Below, one piece after another: positions 23,401-34,362 of a DNA stretch of 64,000 bases; positions within the stretch are counted from its first letter, which is position 1, and the number at the start of each line of letters is the position of its first letter. A model generated the notes under the pieces. It did no database searches and was not told the DNA's origin. It saw only the letters and a list, made by a program, of their open reading frames with translations. The position numbers were made by a program, and so were the translations under genes. Source of the stretch: Austropuccinia psidii (Eukaryota > Basidiomycota > Pucciniomycetes > Pucciniales > Sphaerophragmiaceae); assembly GCA_023105745.1 (NCBI GenBank), contig JALGQZ010000007.1, positions 5,315,592 through 5,379,591 on the forward strand. The letters are read 5' to 3'.

Positions 23401-25462
23401 TAATGACATCCATGTCCAGGAGTTCATTGATATGTTTCTCAATCTCTTTCCTGCTTTCCAGACTTTCTGGGTAAGGAGGTCTCCTTAACATGGGTGGATA
23501 AGGCCTTTCTACATCCAGATATAGTTCTATATCATGGCCTTTGATCTTGCCTAATGGTTCTTCACCAATGGCAAATGCTGGTCTATTCCCCCTCAGCATC
23601 TTCAGTAAACTTAATTTCTGTTTACTGGTGAGGGTAGTGCTAAACTGTCCCTCTCTGAATTCTTTCAGAAGTTCTTCCAGTGGGTCCTGAGAAGATATCT
23701 GGTATATATCAAGAGAAAATTTCTTTTCCTTGTTAGTACCAATGGTAATATGCCTATTTTTACTATTGTAAATGTCTATGCCATACATCCTCTGGTAATC
23801 TGTTCCCAGTAAAAACCCTTGGATGTGGGCATCTTCAAGCACTACAAACTCTGGGTTGAGTCTGATGTTACCTTTTCTGTGGGGTATAATTATCTCTTTG
23901 ATAATTTTCCCAATAGAGGTCATCTTTCCAGATGCACTCTTAAAGTTCTTTGCCCTGGTGGGCAAGAGTTCTTTTTCCCAGTTTGGGAAGTGGTTATCCA
24001 GATAATTTCTGGCCACTATGGAGCAGTGTGTTCCACTGTCAATGATCAGTGGGTGCTGAGCATTGTCAATACATACAGTCATTTTTGTGGCTGTTCCATG
24101 TATATATGCCATTCCTTTGGTTGGTGTAACCAAGAATGTTTGTGCATCTTGTGTATGTTTACACAAGTTTTTGTTGGCAGTGTCTTGTGGCATGCCTGCT
24201 TCCAACTGTATATCCTTGATTTCTAGTGGGGTTTCCTCTTGGTATTCCACTAGAAATTCCTCTCTTGGGTCTTGCTCTTCATCAGATGGTTCTCTGATGG
24301 CATCACCCATAGAGTCTGATTCAGAATCCTCTGTTGGAGGTTCTTCTTCAGGGACTTTTTCTATAGCATAGACTTTCTTCTTTGCTTTTGGACAGTTGTT
24401 GGCATAGTGGTCTGTTGAACCACAATTGTGACAAGAATTCTTTTTCTTTTCCACTTCTGCCACTCTTTCTCTGGGTTTGTCTTTGAACTCTACCCTGAAA
24501 GGTTGTTTCTCTTTGAAACTATTGCTTCTATATGGGGTGAGTTTCCCTATATTAGTCCTTTTCCTTATGTCTTGTAAGGTATTGGCTATATCATCTAGAG
24601 TGCAATTTTGGTTGCATCTGCACTTTACTGCATGCTCTAGTTCTCCTGGCAGTTGTGTCAGAAGTTTATGATTCCTCATTTGAATGTTCATTTGAGGATC
24701 AATGGCTTTAAGTCTTTTAGACTGTCTAAGACACCACTCATATGGATCTTTGTCCACAGAGTATTTGTCATTTTCAAATGACATGGTCTTTTGCCATATC
24801 CAAGTTCCATTACTGTACTTTTGGATTATTTGACTCTTCCACCATGGCCAATTTCTTCTGCCATGGATTTCTTTCATTTCAGTGTACCATATACTTGCAT
24901 GACCTTTAAATGCATTGTTCAGTCTAGCAGTAATCCAGTAATCTGGTATGCTTGGTACATCAATGAAGAGTCCATCAATATAATCTATGAGTTCCATATG
25001 ATCATATTCTCCTGATCCAGAGAATTTGGGCCAGCTTGAGGCCTCAGGAAGCTGTTTCAAGGCTTCCTTCTCTGAATAAGACATGCCATCTCCATCCTGG
25101 TATTGTGATGGAGATCTTGCCTTATTCAACAACATGGCATCTGGTTTGATGTCATCTGGTTGATATGGATTCTCCATAGCTTGGCCTTGTGGTTGGGGCT
25201 TCAAGCTATAGTAGGCATCAAACAATTTGTTGATGTCTTGGTTCAGACACTCCCTGTCCCTGCTGCTATGGTGTTGTTCTTCAGAGACTTGATTCAGTCT
25301 CTTGTTGGTTTCTTCAGAGGCTTTGCTCAGTTGAGCATATCCTTCCTGAAGGTTTTTAACTATCTGCTCCAATGAGGCTTGAGTTTGTCTCATCCTCTCT
25401 TGGGCAGCTGCAAATTCTGCAGCCTGCTTTGCAGATTGTTCAGCATATTGGGACATTTGCAA
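20438..25462 (-). CDS. Element C Gag-Pol polyprotein (intact 1674-codon block)
   Basis: Residues are counted from the Met at 25462. Gag includes a coiled, Gln/Glu-rich start and [15 protein letters not shown]. The zinc knuckle [14 protein letters not shown] lies near 345 and the aspartic protease [13 protein letters not shown] near 474. The RT is about 620-850 with [12 protein letters not shown] near 814. RNase H has [11 protein letters not shown] near 961 and YTDCTALKS near 1032. The integrase His/Cys domain ([11 protein letters not shown]...CERCQKA) is about 1234-1285, and the D,D,E core has IIVDRFSKS near 1324, ISDRDPKF near 1365 and DGLAERM near 1400. A chromodomain-like tail ([16 protein letters not shown]) lies near 1640. 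All catalytic residues are present. It makes and integrates element cDNA; the protease would release the parts. The natural start is probably the upstream AUG at 26293. Confidence 0.95.
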   Translation of the reverse strand: MQMSQYAEQSAKQAAEFAAAQERMRQTQASLEQIVKNLQEGYAQLSKASEETNKRLNQVSEEQHHSSRDRECLNQDINKLFDAYYSLKPQPQGQAMENPYQPDDIKPDAMLLNKARSPSQYQDGDGMSYSEKEALKQLPEASSWPKFSGSGEYDHMELIDYIDGLFIDVPSIPDYWITARLNNAFKGHASIWYTEMKEIHGRRNWPWWKSQIIQKYSNGTWIWQKTMSFENDKYSVDKDPYEWCLRQSKRLKAIDPQMNIQMRNHKLLTQLPGELEHAVKCRCNQNCTLDDIANTLQDIRKRTNIGKLTPYRSNSFKEKQPFRVEFKDKPRERVAEVEKKKNSCHNCGSTDHYANNCPKAKKKVYAIEKVPEEEPPTEDSESDSMGDAIREPSDEEQDPREEFLVEYQEETPLEIKDIQLEAGMPQDTANKNLCKHTQDAQTFLVTPTKGMAYIHGTATKMTVCIDNAQHPLIIDSGTHCSIVARNYLDNHFPNWEKELLPTRAKNFKSASGKMTSIGKIIKEIIIPHRKGNIRLNPEFVVLEDAHIQGFLLGTDYQRMYGIDIYNSKNRHITIGTNKEKKFSLDIYQISSQDPLEELLKEFREGQFSTTLTSKQKLSLLKMLRGNRPAFAIGEEPLGKIKGHDIELYLDVERPYPPMLRRPPYPESLESRKEIEKHINELLDMDVIRKIGHNEIVEITTPVLITWHDGKSRLCGDFRALNNYTKADRYPIPRIPHALDKLAKAKYITKMDCMKGFHQNGVKPNSMKLLRIICHMGIYEYTRMPFGIKNAPAHFQRMMDTIFQEEIMEGWMVVYIDDIIIYSETWEDHVQYIDRVLSKCTPINLKISLKKCNFGQQELLALGHKVSGLSLAIDQNKVAAVLQKPVPKNIKEMQSFLGFASYYRNHIKNFAHITSSLYKFCSKDVVFEITKERRDAYERIKYELTNAPVLILPDFELPFKLYIDAACSQGLGAALHLRQIVDGEPREGVICYISRQLKDSEARYGATQTECLCLVWALEKLHYYLEGAVFEVYTDCTALKSLLNMKTTNRHMLRWQIAIQEYRGNMTIIYKEGKSHTNADGLSRWPLDNVKSNPAYDPEVAAKIPIHFMEINRKKNFRFSEWAPGSGTLDSGDTDSEGTETPILGISSSELHNEFFNAVLKSYAKHKQCSILLQLLQQKYRSPELETQLEEPWLRAYKDNKFFLIDGLIYHREKHTSALTVIDRDHISLILQECHDCPYMGHMSEDRTKERVASTAWWPKWEQELSEYINTCERCQKANRKNGKKYGLLQHIEEPKHPWETINMDWVTGLVPGGKENYNACLIIVDRFSKSMRCLPCHKEGTAMDTALLFWNNIISTCGVPKIIISDRDPKFTSEFWTNLYDMLGTKLAFSTAYHPQTDGLAERMIQTMEEILRRFCAYGMEYKDHEGYTHDWVTLLPAVQLAYNTSQHSTTGKTPALVEKGWNPLLPVDHLKKNLLTIHPTAKDFHDMWKKACDTAAKCIAEAKEYNKQRWDKSHMEPDFKEGDQVLVSTLNFNNLKGPKKMRDSFVGPFTIIKLIGKNAVEFKLTEEFSRKHPVFPVSLVKPYFQTEEEKFPSRKKSITPPEIVEVEDSPGPVSKIIRARKIRLNGKDQRQYLVRFKNQTADKDKWLAEDAIPDGNLHLRRFRASRRTEQSHL

Positions 25463-26293
25463 CCACAGTGTGTCACTGTTGATGTTGCTCTCAGATGTGA
25501 TAATGTTATTTTCAGTCTGAGTGGGGGTAATGTTTCTATTACTAGGACTACTGATTCTAGAGTGGTTTACAACTACTTCTGGTTCTTGTGTACTTCTTTT
25601 ACCAAATCTAACAGCTTCTGGATCATGGGGTCTGACTCTTTCCTCCTCTGGTTGAAGGAGGCTTTGTTCTTGCCCTTGTTGCCTTGTCTTCTCCTGGAAA
25701 CTTCCTGGAATTTTGAAGAATGGTGACTCTTGGCCACTGATCTTCTGATTTCTGAATGGTGTGAAGCCACTGGAGAGCTGATTTGGCTGGCTCCTTGTGA
25801 ACCTGAAGGAATCTGAGTAGGCCCTGTCTGGGTTAACTGTTCTTCTATGGCTTGGATAGTGGCTTGGTTCTCCCTTATCCTCTGTGCCCTTGCCTCAAGG
25901 AGTCTGTGCTGCCTGGTAGGGTTCCAACCCTTGGTGATTACCATAAGGTCCTTGAAGTCTATCTCTTTGAGACAGATCTTCTGGCAACTTGATCCCAGTT
26001 CTGCCCAGTGAGTTGCTAGGTTGAACCTCTTGTTGTCCATGCTCCATTGAAACAAATCTTTGGGGAGTTGGTGGATTTGAACAACTTGATCCATATCCTT
26101 CCAGTCCTCTGGTTTGAGGTTTCTGTTGAATTGGAGTGTTAATGGCAAGGTTGATATTATCACCCTCATTGTTTTGCCATCCACCACTGTGTCCAATGTG
26201 TCTTCTTTCAGGTCTTCTGGTTCTAGACATTCCTGCTCTGTCCTCTGGCTGGTTCCTTTGGAAGCCAAGGTCTCTGAGGTATGCAGGGGACAT
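25463..26293 (-). pseudogene. N-terminal extension of element C gag-pol with one stop
   Basis: From the intronic AUG at 26293 the frame ([18 protein letters not shown], later [13 protein letters not shown]) stays open all the way into the 1674-codon block, except for TGA at 25895-25897, where B has GGA. B in turn has a stop at 13234 where C has TGG. The ancestral frame was therefore open. The extension is low in hydrophobic residues and rich in Ser, Gln, Arg and Pro, with no known domain. It overlaps ORF-a in a different frame. Whether the TGA is lethal, read through, or bypassed by starting at 25462 is unknown. Confidence 0.6.
25573..26273 (-). CDS. ORF-a downstream coding exon, element C
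   Basis: 701 nt, open, same length and frame as the B exon at 13140-13840. Phrases include [42 protein letters not shown] and [15 protein letters not shown], with a stop after VHKNQK. It is joined in frame to 26342-26641 by removing 26274-26341. The two exons plus the junction base again give 334 codons. No recognised family; basic near the C-terminus. The shared DNA also encodes the gag-pol extension. Confidence 0.6.
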
Positions 26294-26341
26294 ATCAGTG
26301 TTTGCAAGCAGTCAAAAACTTTAGGTTCTTAGGGTATTTAC
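26274..26341 (-). other. Short intron of element C containing the gag-pol AUG
   Basis: 68 bp, GTAAATAC...CCTCAG on the minus strand. ATG at 26293-26291 lies 20 nt from its end, as in A and B. Confidence 0.65.
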
Positions 26342-26641
26342 CTTTGACTGTGCCTTGTACAAATTTGCTGTCTGCTGCTTTGGGCAGTTTGCCTTTGGAA
26401 GTTACAACTGGGTTAATAATTGTAATCTTCCCTGTACAAGTGGTTAAGGTTGGTTTACCTTGTATGGATGCAGAGTTTCGTGGTTTTCTACTCCTCTGAG
26501 TGGCTATTGGTGTCCACTTCTTGGCTGTGATGAGGCCTTCACTAAGCCTTTTTCCTTTGCCCTTGCTGCCCTCTGGTTCTGAGGGTGTCACTGGTATGTT
26601 GGCCTGTGACTGGGTCTCAAGTGGTATGAAGTTTTCTTCCA
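26342..26641 (-). CDS. ORF-a upstream coding exon, element C
   Basis: 300 nt. The leader splice supplies the A of AUG, giving Met-Glu-Glu-Asn-Phe-Ile-Pro-Leu-Glu. It continues with KKWTPIATQRSRKP, KITIINPVVTSKGK and FVQGTVK, as in B. It is basic, low in hydrophobic residues and has no known domain. Keeping exactly the same exon length and splice phase as B supports it as real coding sequence, but B and C are close relatives, so this is not strong independent proof. Confidence 0.6.
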
Positions 26642-27192
26642 CTGAATTAAAACAGGAAAAAGAGGGCTTATGTCAGTTAAGACTTCTTACAAGGCTGGTT
26701 TTGCACGTCTAAGAATGGCCTCTGGGCTTGTATATTACTACAGTATGCCCCTGTATAATGACAGTGTGATTTGAATCAACAATTCCACGTCAGAATTACA
26801 GCTTTTGGTACCCTGTCACACTATTTGTGTGCCAGTATCCCACAGATACACTTGTGGTTTTCAAGTGTATTCTGTATAAGTGGTTTAATATAAGTGTTAT
26901 TGAGTCAACAATACACTTAATCCACGCCTCAACTGATGGTTTTTCAGTCAGAGGTGTCCTTATTCAGTCAAGAATACAGGACTTATTAGTGGTTAATGTG
27001 TTTTTATATACAAAACACGCCAAAAATAATTGTTTTCAGTGGGTATTAGCCACGTGAAAAATACACTTTTTATGATATGAGTATATAAAGAAGAATAAAA
27101 ATATATAAAATATATTTTTTTTAAAGTGGAAATTACGCCTAAAAAAAGATAAAACAATGGTTAATAAGATATAAAAAAGAGAAAAAACTCAC
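26642..27192 (-). other. Leader intron of element C whose removal creates an AUG
   Basis: 5' site ACAA|GTGAGT, 3' site AATTCAG|TGG with CTGAC and a pyrimidine tract before it; 551 bp. Splicing yields ACAATGGAAG, an in-frame start as in B. Confidence 0.6.
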
Positions 27193-27218
27193 TTGTAAGG
27201 TCCAAAAAGTAAAAAAAA

Positions 27219-27237
27219 CACGGTCAGGCCCCCAAAA
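27219..27237 (-). other. Primer-binding site of element C
   Basis: On the minus strand it reads TTTTGGGGGCCTGACCGTG directly after the 5' LTR. Confidence 0.7.
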
Positions 27238-28675
27238 TGTCAGGCTGAGTCTATGATAAAGGTGTATAAGAGTATTTACAAGCTTTAACTATGACTGTGA
27301 CACGGTAAAAATAATTTTAAAGAGGATATAATTGATGATAAAAGTTTTAATTTAAGAATTTAAAGGGCTTTACTATAAAAATATAGTGGTGGTGAGCGCT
27401 GTTGAAAGCCCTGGGTGCAGCTTTACCTGTTGGATTACAATAATAAAGACTACAATACTTTAAATTAAGAGTATTGCTGATTGTTACCAAGAGTAAAACT
27501 GTTTTTGACAGTTTACTACGTAGGTTATTCAAGAGCAGGATGAGGAAAGGGTTTTGGCAGTGAAAAGCCCTCCTTTTATCCTGAAATTGAGGTGAAGAGG
27601 CTATTAGACCTTTCCACGTAGAGGAAGTGAAGATTTTTCACTCCTCATGACAGGCTTGTGGTTTGCAAACAGCCTGTATACACTGTATTGGGCTCAGATG
27701 TGGTTTTGAAACCACATCTGGGCAGTTTTCACCAATACAGGGTGAAAATTTTCATCTGGGGACCTCACAGCCTGATTCTGACGTGTATGACGCGTAGAAT
27801 GCTGTACAGAAACTGTATGGGACCACAGTATTGACTGACATATGAGGTATTGAAGCAAAAACATGCTACTTCGTCTGTTTGACACCTCATATTCATGATT
27901 ATGGGGTGTTATCCCATGGTAAGGCTGTATATGACAGCTGGTGGGATTTTGACCTTAAAATGGTCATAACTCTGTCAGTTTTTGAGATATCAAGCTCAAA
28001 GTTGGTTGATTGAATAGCTCTATATGGGCCCTACACAATGGTACCTAACTTGACATGGTTATCATTAAATATGACAAAGTTATCCCATGTACAAGTATTT
28101 TTGTACATTGGCGTGGTTTGGGCAAAAAGCTGTATTAAGCTTGTTTGGCCAATAACTTCTGTTGTAGTTGAGTTATGGGGAAATGGATGACACCATCAGA
28201 TAGCCCTGGTTGTGCTCTTTCCAAAAAGACCCCACTTTAGGTATCTCACACTAAAACTGTAAAAGTTAGATGAGAGGTGAATGTTTTGTTCACCCTTATT
28301 TGGCCTGAATTTGACCATAACTCAAGTTATACTGGTGCTAGCTCAGTTTGGTTGGCACCATTGGATAGCCCTGGCTTAGAGCTTCATTTTGAATACCCAT
28401 TTGATGGGGTTAAGCCTCTCCTTGTAGATTTTAGATGAGAGGTGAAAATTAAGGTTTATGCTCAGCAATAACTTTGGGCAGGAATAACTTTGTTATTTCT
28501 TGTCCTATGGTGATGGGACTTATATTTTCAGAAGGAGGTGAGTTTCCTCTTTCTTTTGATACCTTTTGAGCTAATTTGGCTCAGCTCCATGTTTTGGTGG
28601 TATTTTGGCTATACCATTGATTTATGGTATTTTGGCTGTCATGCTTGTGCTCTGGTTTTGAGTCACAGGCTGACA
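27238..28675 (-). repeat. Element C 5' LTR
   Basis: 1438 bp, inverse orientation, nearly identical to 18975-20413. TATA-like box (ATAAAAGG on minus) at 27572-27579. It is joined on the right to AATGA and B's remaining 3' end. Confidence 0.95.
27572..27579 (-). promoter_or_regulatory. TATA-like box of the C 5' LTR
   Basis: ATAAAAGG on the minus strand, conserved with B and with the degenerate LTR E (42262-42269). It should drive the nearly intact C transcript (inference). Confidence 0.6.
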
Positions 28676-28690
28676 AATGATGAGCCTTTT

Positions 28691-28704
28691 TTAGAGGGAG
28701 GGTA
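28691..28704 (+). other. Polypurine tract of element B
   Basis: TTAGAGGGAGGGTA directly before the B 3' LTR, separated from B pol by the C insertion. Confidence 0.75.
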
Positions 28705-30143
28705 TGTCCGCCTGTGACTCAAAACCAGAGCACAAGCATGACAGCCAAAATACCATAAACCAATGGTATAGCCAAAATACCACCAAAACATGGATCTGAG
28801 CCAAATTAGCTCAAAAGGTATCAAAAGAAAGAGGAAACTCACCTTTTTCTGAAAATATAAGTCCCATCACCATAGGACCAAAAATAACAAAGTTATTCCT
28901 GCTCAAAGTAGTTGCTGAGCATAAACCTTAAATTTCACCTCTCATCCAAAATCTAGAAGAAGAGGTTTAACCCCATCAAATGGGTATTCAAAATGAAGCT
29001 CTAAGCCAGGGCTATCTCATGGTACCAGCCAAACTGAGCTAGCACCAGTATTACTTCAGTTAGGGTCAAATTCAGACCAAATAAGGGTGAACAAAACATT
29101 CACCTCTCATCTAGCTTTTACAGTTTTAGTGTGAGATACTTAAAGTGGGGTCTTTTTGGAAAGAGAACAATCAGGGCTATCTGATGGTGCCATCCATTTC
29201 CTCATATCTCAACTACAACAGAAGTTATTGGCCAAACAAGCTTAATACAGCTTTTTGCCCAAACCACGCCAATGTACAAAAATACTTGTACATGGGATAA
29301 CTTTGTCATATTTAATTATAACCATGTCAAGTTGGGTACCATTGTGTAGAGCTCATACAGGGCTACACACCGAACCAATTTTGAGGTTGATATCTCAAGA
29401 ATTGACAAAGTTATGGCTGTTTTAAGGTCAAAATCCCACCTGCTGTCATATACAGCCTTACCGTGGAATAATATACCATAACCATGAATATGAGGTGTCA
29501 AATAGATGAAGAAGCATTTTTTTACTTCAATACCTCATATGTCAGTCAATACTGGGGTCTCATACAGTTTCTTTACAGCATTCTATGCGTCATACAGGTC
29601 AGAATCACGCTGTGAGGTCCCCAGATGAAGGTTTTCACCCTGTATTGGGGAAAATTGCCCAGATGTGGTTTAAAAACTACATCTGAGCCCAATACAGGGC
29701 AGACAGGCTGTTGGCAAACCACAAGCCTGTCATACAGAGTGAAAAATCTTCACTTCCTCTACGTGGAAAGGTCTAGCAGCCTTTCCACCCCAATTTCAGG
29801 ATAAAAGGAGGGCTTTTCACAGCCAAAATCCTCTCCTCATCCTGCTCTTGAATAACCTATGTAGCTAACTGTCAAAAACAGTTTTACTCTTGGTTAATAA
29901 TCAGGTATACTCTTAAATTAAAAGTATTGTAGTCTTTATTATTGTAACCCAACAGGTAAAGCTGCACCCAGGGCTTTCAACAGCGCTCACCACCACTATA
30001 TCTCTATAGTAAAGCCCTTAAAATCTTAATTTAAACCATTTATTATCAATCTTATCATCTTTAAAACCATTTTTACCGTGTCACAGTCATAGTTAAAGCT
30101 TACAAATACTTATATACACCTTTATCATAGACTCAACCTGACA
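28705..30143 (+). repeat. Element B 3' LTR
   Basis: Starts TGTCCGCC (one base changed from TGTCAGCC) and ends CCTGACA; 1439 bp. TATA-like box at 29801-29808. Followed by the GAAAT duplication. Confidence 0.95.
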
Positions 30144-30148
30144 GAAAT

Positions 30149-31145
30149 GGACACAGCCATATTGTTCTGCAACAATGTGATAGCAAACTGCGGAGTTCCA
30201 AGAATTATAATTAGTGACAGAGGCCCTAAATTCACATCCAAATTTTGGACTAATCTATATGAGCTGCTGGGAACCAAACTAGCATTCTCCGCAGATTACC
30301 ATCCACAAACAGATGGTCTAGCAGAATGAATGATTCAAACATTAGAAGACATCATTAGAAGATTTTGTGCATATGGCATGGAATATAAAGACAATGAGGG
30401 ATATACCCATGACTGGGTAACCCTCCTACCAGCTGTACAATTGGCATACAATACAAGTATACACTCAGTGACAGGAAAAACCCCTGCCACATTAGAGAAA
30501 GGATGGAACCCACTACTTCCAGTAGACTACTTGAAGAAGAACCTCCTCCCAGTACACCCCACAGCTAAAGACTTCCCCACAATGTGGAAAACTGCCTGTG
30601 AAAAAGCAGAAAAATGCGTAGCTGAAGCTAAATTATACAACAAACACAGATATGACAAAAGTCACCAAGAACCTGATTTTAAAGGAGGAGACCAAGTTCT
30701 AATCTCAAGTCTTAACTTCAACAATCTGAGAGGACCCAAGAAGATGAGAGACTCATTCACAGGACCATTCACCATTATTAAATTAATAGGAAAGAATGCA
30801 GTAGAAGTCAACCTGACCAAAGAGTTTTCTAGGAAACACCCAGTTTTCCCTGTGAGCCTGGTCAAACCTTATCACCAAACAGATGAGGAGAAATTCCCTG
30901 ACAGAAAGAAGACAGTCACCCATGAAAGATTGTTAGAGGAATATGACTCACCTGGACCAGTGAAAAAGATCATTAAAGCCAGGAAAAGAAGAATTAATGG
31001 GAAAGACAACAGCAAATATCTGGTTAGATTTAAGAATCAACCAGCAGATAAAGATAAATGGTTAACTGAGAAAGAAATCCCAGATGGACAAATACACCTC
31101 AGAAGATACAGAGCCTCAAGAAGGGCTGAAGAGTCTCATCAATGA
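30149..31145 (+). pseudogene. Element A gag-pol, 3' part (integrase core and chromodomain-like tail)
   Basis: It continues A's integrase after element [20 protein letters not shown], the second core Asp in ISDRGPKF, then [10 protein letters not shown] followed by a TGA where B and C have Arg. From 30330 to 31145 the frame is open ([22 protein letters not shown], the GPF-Y region RDSFTGPFTIIK, and the tail [16 protein letters not shown]). It is the last piece of the polyprotein broken at 10736. Spacing to the PPT and LTR is normal. Confidence 0.92.
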
Positions 31146-31157
31146 TGAGCCTTCTTT

Positions 31158-31169
31158 TGAGGGAGGGTA
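31158..31169 (+). other. Polypurine tract of element A
   Basis: TTGAGGGAGGGTA-type tract directly before the A 3' LTR. Confidence 0.7.
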
Positions 31170-32664
31170 TGTCAACCTGTGACTCAAAACAGAGCACTAG
31201 CATGACATCCAACATACCATAAATAATGGTATGACAAGTATTGAACAAACATAGTCAATACAGGTAATAAATAAGAGGAAAAACTCCTCTTGAATTAAAC
31301 ACCAACCTTATCCAAACAGAATAAGGAAACCTAGAGGAGAATAAAAAAGTCAAAACCCTTATTTTCACCTCTCATCTAAATTATGCATATTTAAGTTATT
31401 CTATACAAAAATGGTATTTTTCTTAAAGCCCACATAGAGAGCTACACAATGGTATCATCCATGTTGCTGTAACACCACTACAACTGGAGATACCATATGA
31501 CCTTTATGTTAAAACCAAGACCCCCCTGAAAATCAAAGAGGGCTTGTACAAAACTGTACAAAAGTATAACCAAATTAAAGATCTAATCAAGAGCTTTAAT
31601 TTGAGACACCTTAGACCTCTGCATCTCTTAAATCGACTGAGGGATCTTGGTTCAAAGGTTTAACAACCAAAATGGAGATATTCTGAAAACAACAAAGTAA
31701 ACAAACCCCTGTATCTTTGGCATACACTCATTCAACTGTACAGTGTAATATACCAAACTGTAGAGATAATCAATCCCTAAAAGACTGTATCATCAGGATA
31801 CAGATATCTTCCAAACTGAAGATGATATCTGGTATGAAAGTTTTTGAAGCCTCATACTGATGTACAAAAATACATCCAAAAACTTAAAGCACTTTTAACT
31901 TTTGCTATTTTAAAGAAGGGTAAAGATGAAGCATACAAACTTGAAGAGCTCATTCAGCCCTGTAATTCTGTGCTCTTGGTTTCTTGATATCTTAAGAACT
32001 GGCTGAGATATCTTGATTGGAAGGTTTTTCTAGCAATACATGACTGTATCAAACTTGTATCAAACAGTATTGCTCCCAAACTTCAAATAATATACTTACG
32101 AAGATATAACCTCTCTAAAATCCTCATTATTGATCATACAGACACCAGAACAAAGTCATCCAAGTGCTGACGTGGCAGGTGAAAAGTCTTTTCACCCTGT
32201 ATTGATCCAGAATGATCACTTGTGGTTCCAAAGCCACAATTCTGCCTCATTGACGTCAGAATTGATGATCCAGAACCACAGGCTGATCATTGGAGTGAAA
32301 ATTTTCATTCCTCTGACGTGTAGAGAGTTAATAACTCTTGACAGTCCTGAAAGATATAAAAGGAAGGGTTTTTTCCTCGAAAACCCATCATCTTCTCTTA
32401 TTATCCATATTCTTACGTGACAAAACTGTTATCAATCAGTATTTTCCTCAGAATTATTATTAAAGATATAATTAGAATAATATTATTGTAGTACTTCTTT
32501 ACAGTCAAAGATATTAGAGTATTGCAACCCAGGTCCTCAATAGACTCATCACCACTGTTACCACGTAGCAGTAGGACCTGAAGATTTTTTTTTTTTGACG
32601 TGTCACAGTCATAATACTAGCTTGTAACTACATTTTATAGCTACTATATAGACTCACCCTGACA
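31170..32664 (+). repeat. Element A 3' LTR
   Basis: TGTCAACC...CCTGACA, 1495 bp, the partner of 3127-4628. It keeps TGACGTCA at 32251-32258. Followed by TGTGC (32665-32669). Confidence 0.95.
32355..32363 (+). promoter_or_regulatory. TATA box in the A 3' LTR
   Basis: TATAAAAGG, about 310 bp before the LTR end and preceded by TGACGT-type motifs. It could drive transcription outward into 32665 onward, antisense to the host gene (inference). Confidence 0.5.
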
Positions 32665-32669
32665 TGTGC

Positions 32670-32885
32670 TGAACCAGTCAGGATTTTCATCTAATTCTTG
32701 TGGATTGATGCAATTGACCCAGACTTCTTTTTCTTCTATCCAGCTGATATCTGTGTCCAATTACCAGGGATTTTCTTCAAGTAATGTCCATGACTCCATT
32801 CTTTAGTATTTCATTGGTTTTGAAGTGTCAAAATGTAATCATATTTGAAAATTCTATTAAGTTTATTTATCAAAATAGTTTGAGG
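32670..32885 (-). pseudogene. 5' part of the unknown rust gene split by element A
   Basis: Reading on the minus strand from ATG at 32799: MESWTLLEENPW, a TAA stop, then LDTDISWIEEKEVWVNC and PQELDENPDWFST, running into element A. It continues after the element at 3121 as EIAIQVACHLG. The frame is preserved across the TGTGC duplication, which is good evidence that both ends belong to one gene. The segment from 32800 to 32885 is AT-rich upstream sequence, and D is inserted there. No domain is recognised. The early stop means either decay or an intron I cannot place. Confidence 0.55.
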
Positions 32886-32890
32886 GTAGG
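32886..32890. other. Target-site duplication of element D (left copy)
   Basis: GTAGG here and at 41874-41878, directly outside the two D LTRs. Confidence 0.85.
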
Positions 32891-33657
32891 CGTAACAACC
32901 ACTCATGAGGGGTAAGGGTATTTATTAATACACTCACTAAAACACCTCAAATCAGCAGATCCACTATTTGCATCAGCATTCAGTTTCAGAAATCTCCCTT
33001 GCTGAAACATGCATACAGCTTGGTACTTCAATACAGCCTGTCAACATCTGTACAGGTTGAATTCACCCAACACAGTTTGGATACACCATTATGAAACTGT
33101 ATTATCACTGAACTCTACTAAACCTCTTGTACAGGTTCTGTAAAGCTGTACAGTGTCTGTATTGGCCATACTCAATTCAAAAATTCAATCCTCTCATGAA
33201 AATTCTCTCTCTGGATCAGGGCTGGTGATTCTCACATATACCAGCCCCTCTTTCTCCCGCCTGGGGACTTTTACCCAGTTAATTAGTTTAGTTTATTTAT
33301 TATTTCATAATTATTCTTATCCTTATTTTGGGTATTATAATTAGTTAATCTTAAGTTAGTCTTTGTCTTTTCCTTCTTTGCCTGTACAGTATGAGTTGGG
33401 TGGCCATATCCTTATTAACCCTTCTCTTTCCATTCTCACAGGCTGAAACACTGGACTTGGACTTGTTTGTGGTTGGCTCTTTCATTTATTACTATTATTC
33501 TTTTGTTGCTGCTTTTCTTATATTCTTCTATTAGTAATCCATCATCTCTTAACACTCTTAAGTGTATTCTTTCTGACCATATCCTGAGCCCTCCATAAGT
33601 GAGTCCCAGTTTACTGAGTGCCAGGCCCCCTTCACTTAGAAGAGCAACTGTGACATT
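32891..33657 (+). repeat. Element D 5' LTR
   Basis: CGTAACAACC...CTGTGACA, about 767 bp; the first base was probably T. Near its 3' end it carries CCAGGCCCCC, which is the complement of the core PBS of the other families. Confidence 0.88.
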
Positions 33658-33904
33658 AATTCATTAACTCATATTTGATTCTTTCTTTTCATTCATTCAT
33701 ATTCATTTCTCTCATTCATCAATTATGACGCTTTAATGATCTTCTGATTTTTCATGGGTATGATTTTTCTCTCATCAATTTTCATCTCATTCATTTAATT
33801 CATATGAAAATTGACTCTTTCTATTTTTCTTAATCATTTCTGACCATATCATTTCATTTCACTTTATTTCAATAAAATTACTCTTAGTTTGTTTATTCAG
33901 GTCT

Positions 33905-34260
33905 TATCAAGAGTTATTGATTGGTTATTGATTGGGTGATTGATTGGGATTCATTTGGGTTATTGATTCAGTGATTAAGGATTTTATTTGTATTGATTTG
34001 ATTGAATTTTGAATGCCTCAAGATAACTGATTTATCCTCAAGAATTGATTATTTATTATTTATTGATTTTGATTCTTGAATATATTGATTGACTGATTGA
34101 TTCCTCAAGACCTTGAATTGACCTTGAAGACATTGATTGATTGATGACTGATTGTGTATTGAATTATTCAAGATTCTTGATATTGAATTTGAATTAATTG
34201 TTGATTAATGATTGAATTGAATTGATTATTGATTGAATTTGACTTCACCTCAATATTTGA
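33905..34260 (+). repeat. ATTGA-rich low-complexity leader of element D
   Basis: Dense irregular repeats of ATTGATTGA-type words between the 5' LTR and gag; no coding content. The rest of 33658-34362 is also AT-rich, with nothing recognisable. Confidence 0.7.
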
Positions 34261-34362
34261 AATGATTCCTCAAGACTCATCAAGACCTTTATTGTGATTT
34301 ATTTGGCCAAGCTTTGATTTCTGTTCTTCAATACCATCAATTTTTTATTCTAATTCTTCATA

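Larger units (their letters stand above)
18975..28675 (-). mobile_element. Element C: youngest, nearly intact Ty3/gypsy retrotransposon, innermost level
   Basis: 9.7 kb in reverse orientation, with LTRs 18975-20413 and 27238-28675 that differ at 1 of the first 120 bases and a perfect AATGA duplication. It contains PBS, leader intron, ORF-a in two exons, gag-pol and PPT. Only one stop (TGA at 25895-25897) interrupts the gag-pol frame. It is of the same family as B. Confidence 0.96.
10742..30143 (+). mobile_element. Element B: Ty3/gypsy LTR retrotransposon nested in A
   Basis: It has 1.44-kb direct LTRs (10742-12179 and 28705-30143) and a perfect GAAAT duplication. Its own sequence is 10742-18974 plus 28681-30143, about 9.7 kb; C lies between. 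It is closely related to C and more distantly to A. The LTRs differ at 3 of the first 120 bases. Pol is nearly complete but gag-pol has stops and one frameshift, while ORF-a is intact. Confidence 0.95.
3127..32664 (+). mobile_element. Element A: Ty3/gypsy LTR retrotransposon, outermost level of the nest
   Basis: It is bounded by two about 1.5-kb LTRs (3127-4628 and 31170-32664) in direct orientation and by the duplication TGTGC. Its own sequence is 3127-10741 plus 30149-32664, about 10.1 kb; the rest is elements B and C. The internal order is PBS, ORF-a, gag, zinc knuckle, protease, RT, RNase H, integrase, chromodomain-like tail, PPT. The coding region carries many stops and frameshifts and the protease Asp is lost, so it is non-autonomous now. 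The two LTRs differ at 4 of the first 120 bases. Confidence 0.95.

Noticed and set aside
20567..24371. Plus-strand frames of 60-148 codons opposite element C pol
   Set aside because: Antisense of a 1674-codon polyprotein; CpG-poor, T-rich antisense sequence easily stays open.
31170..32664. Solo LTR
   Set aside because: It pairs with 3127-4628 through the TGTGC duplication and joins A's pol end, so it is the 3' LTR of a full element.
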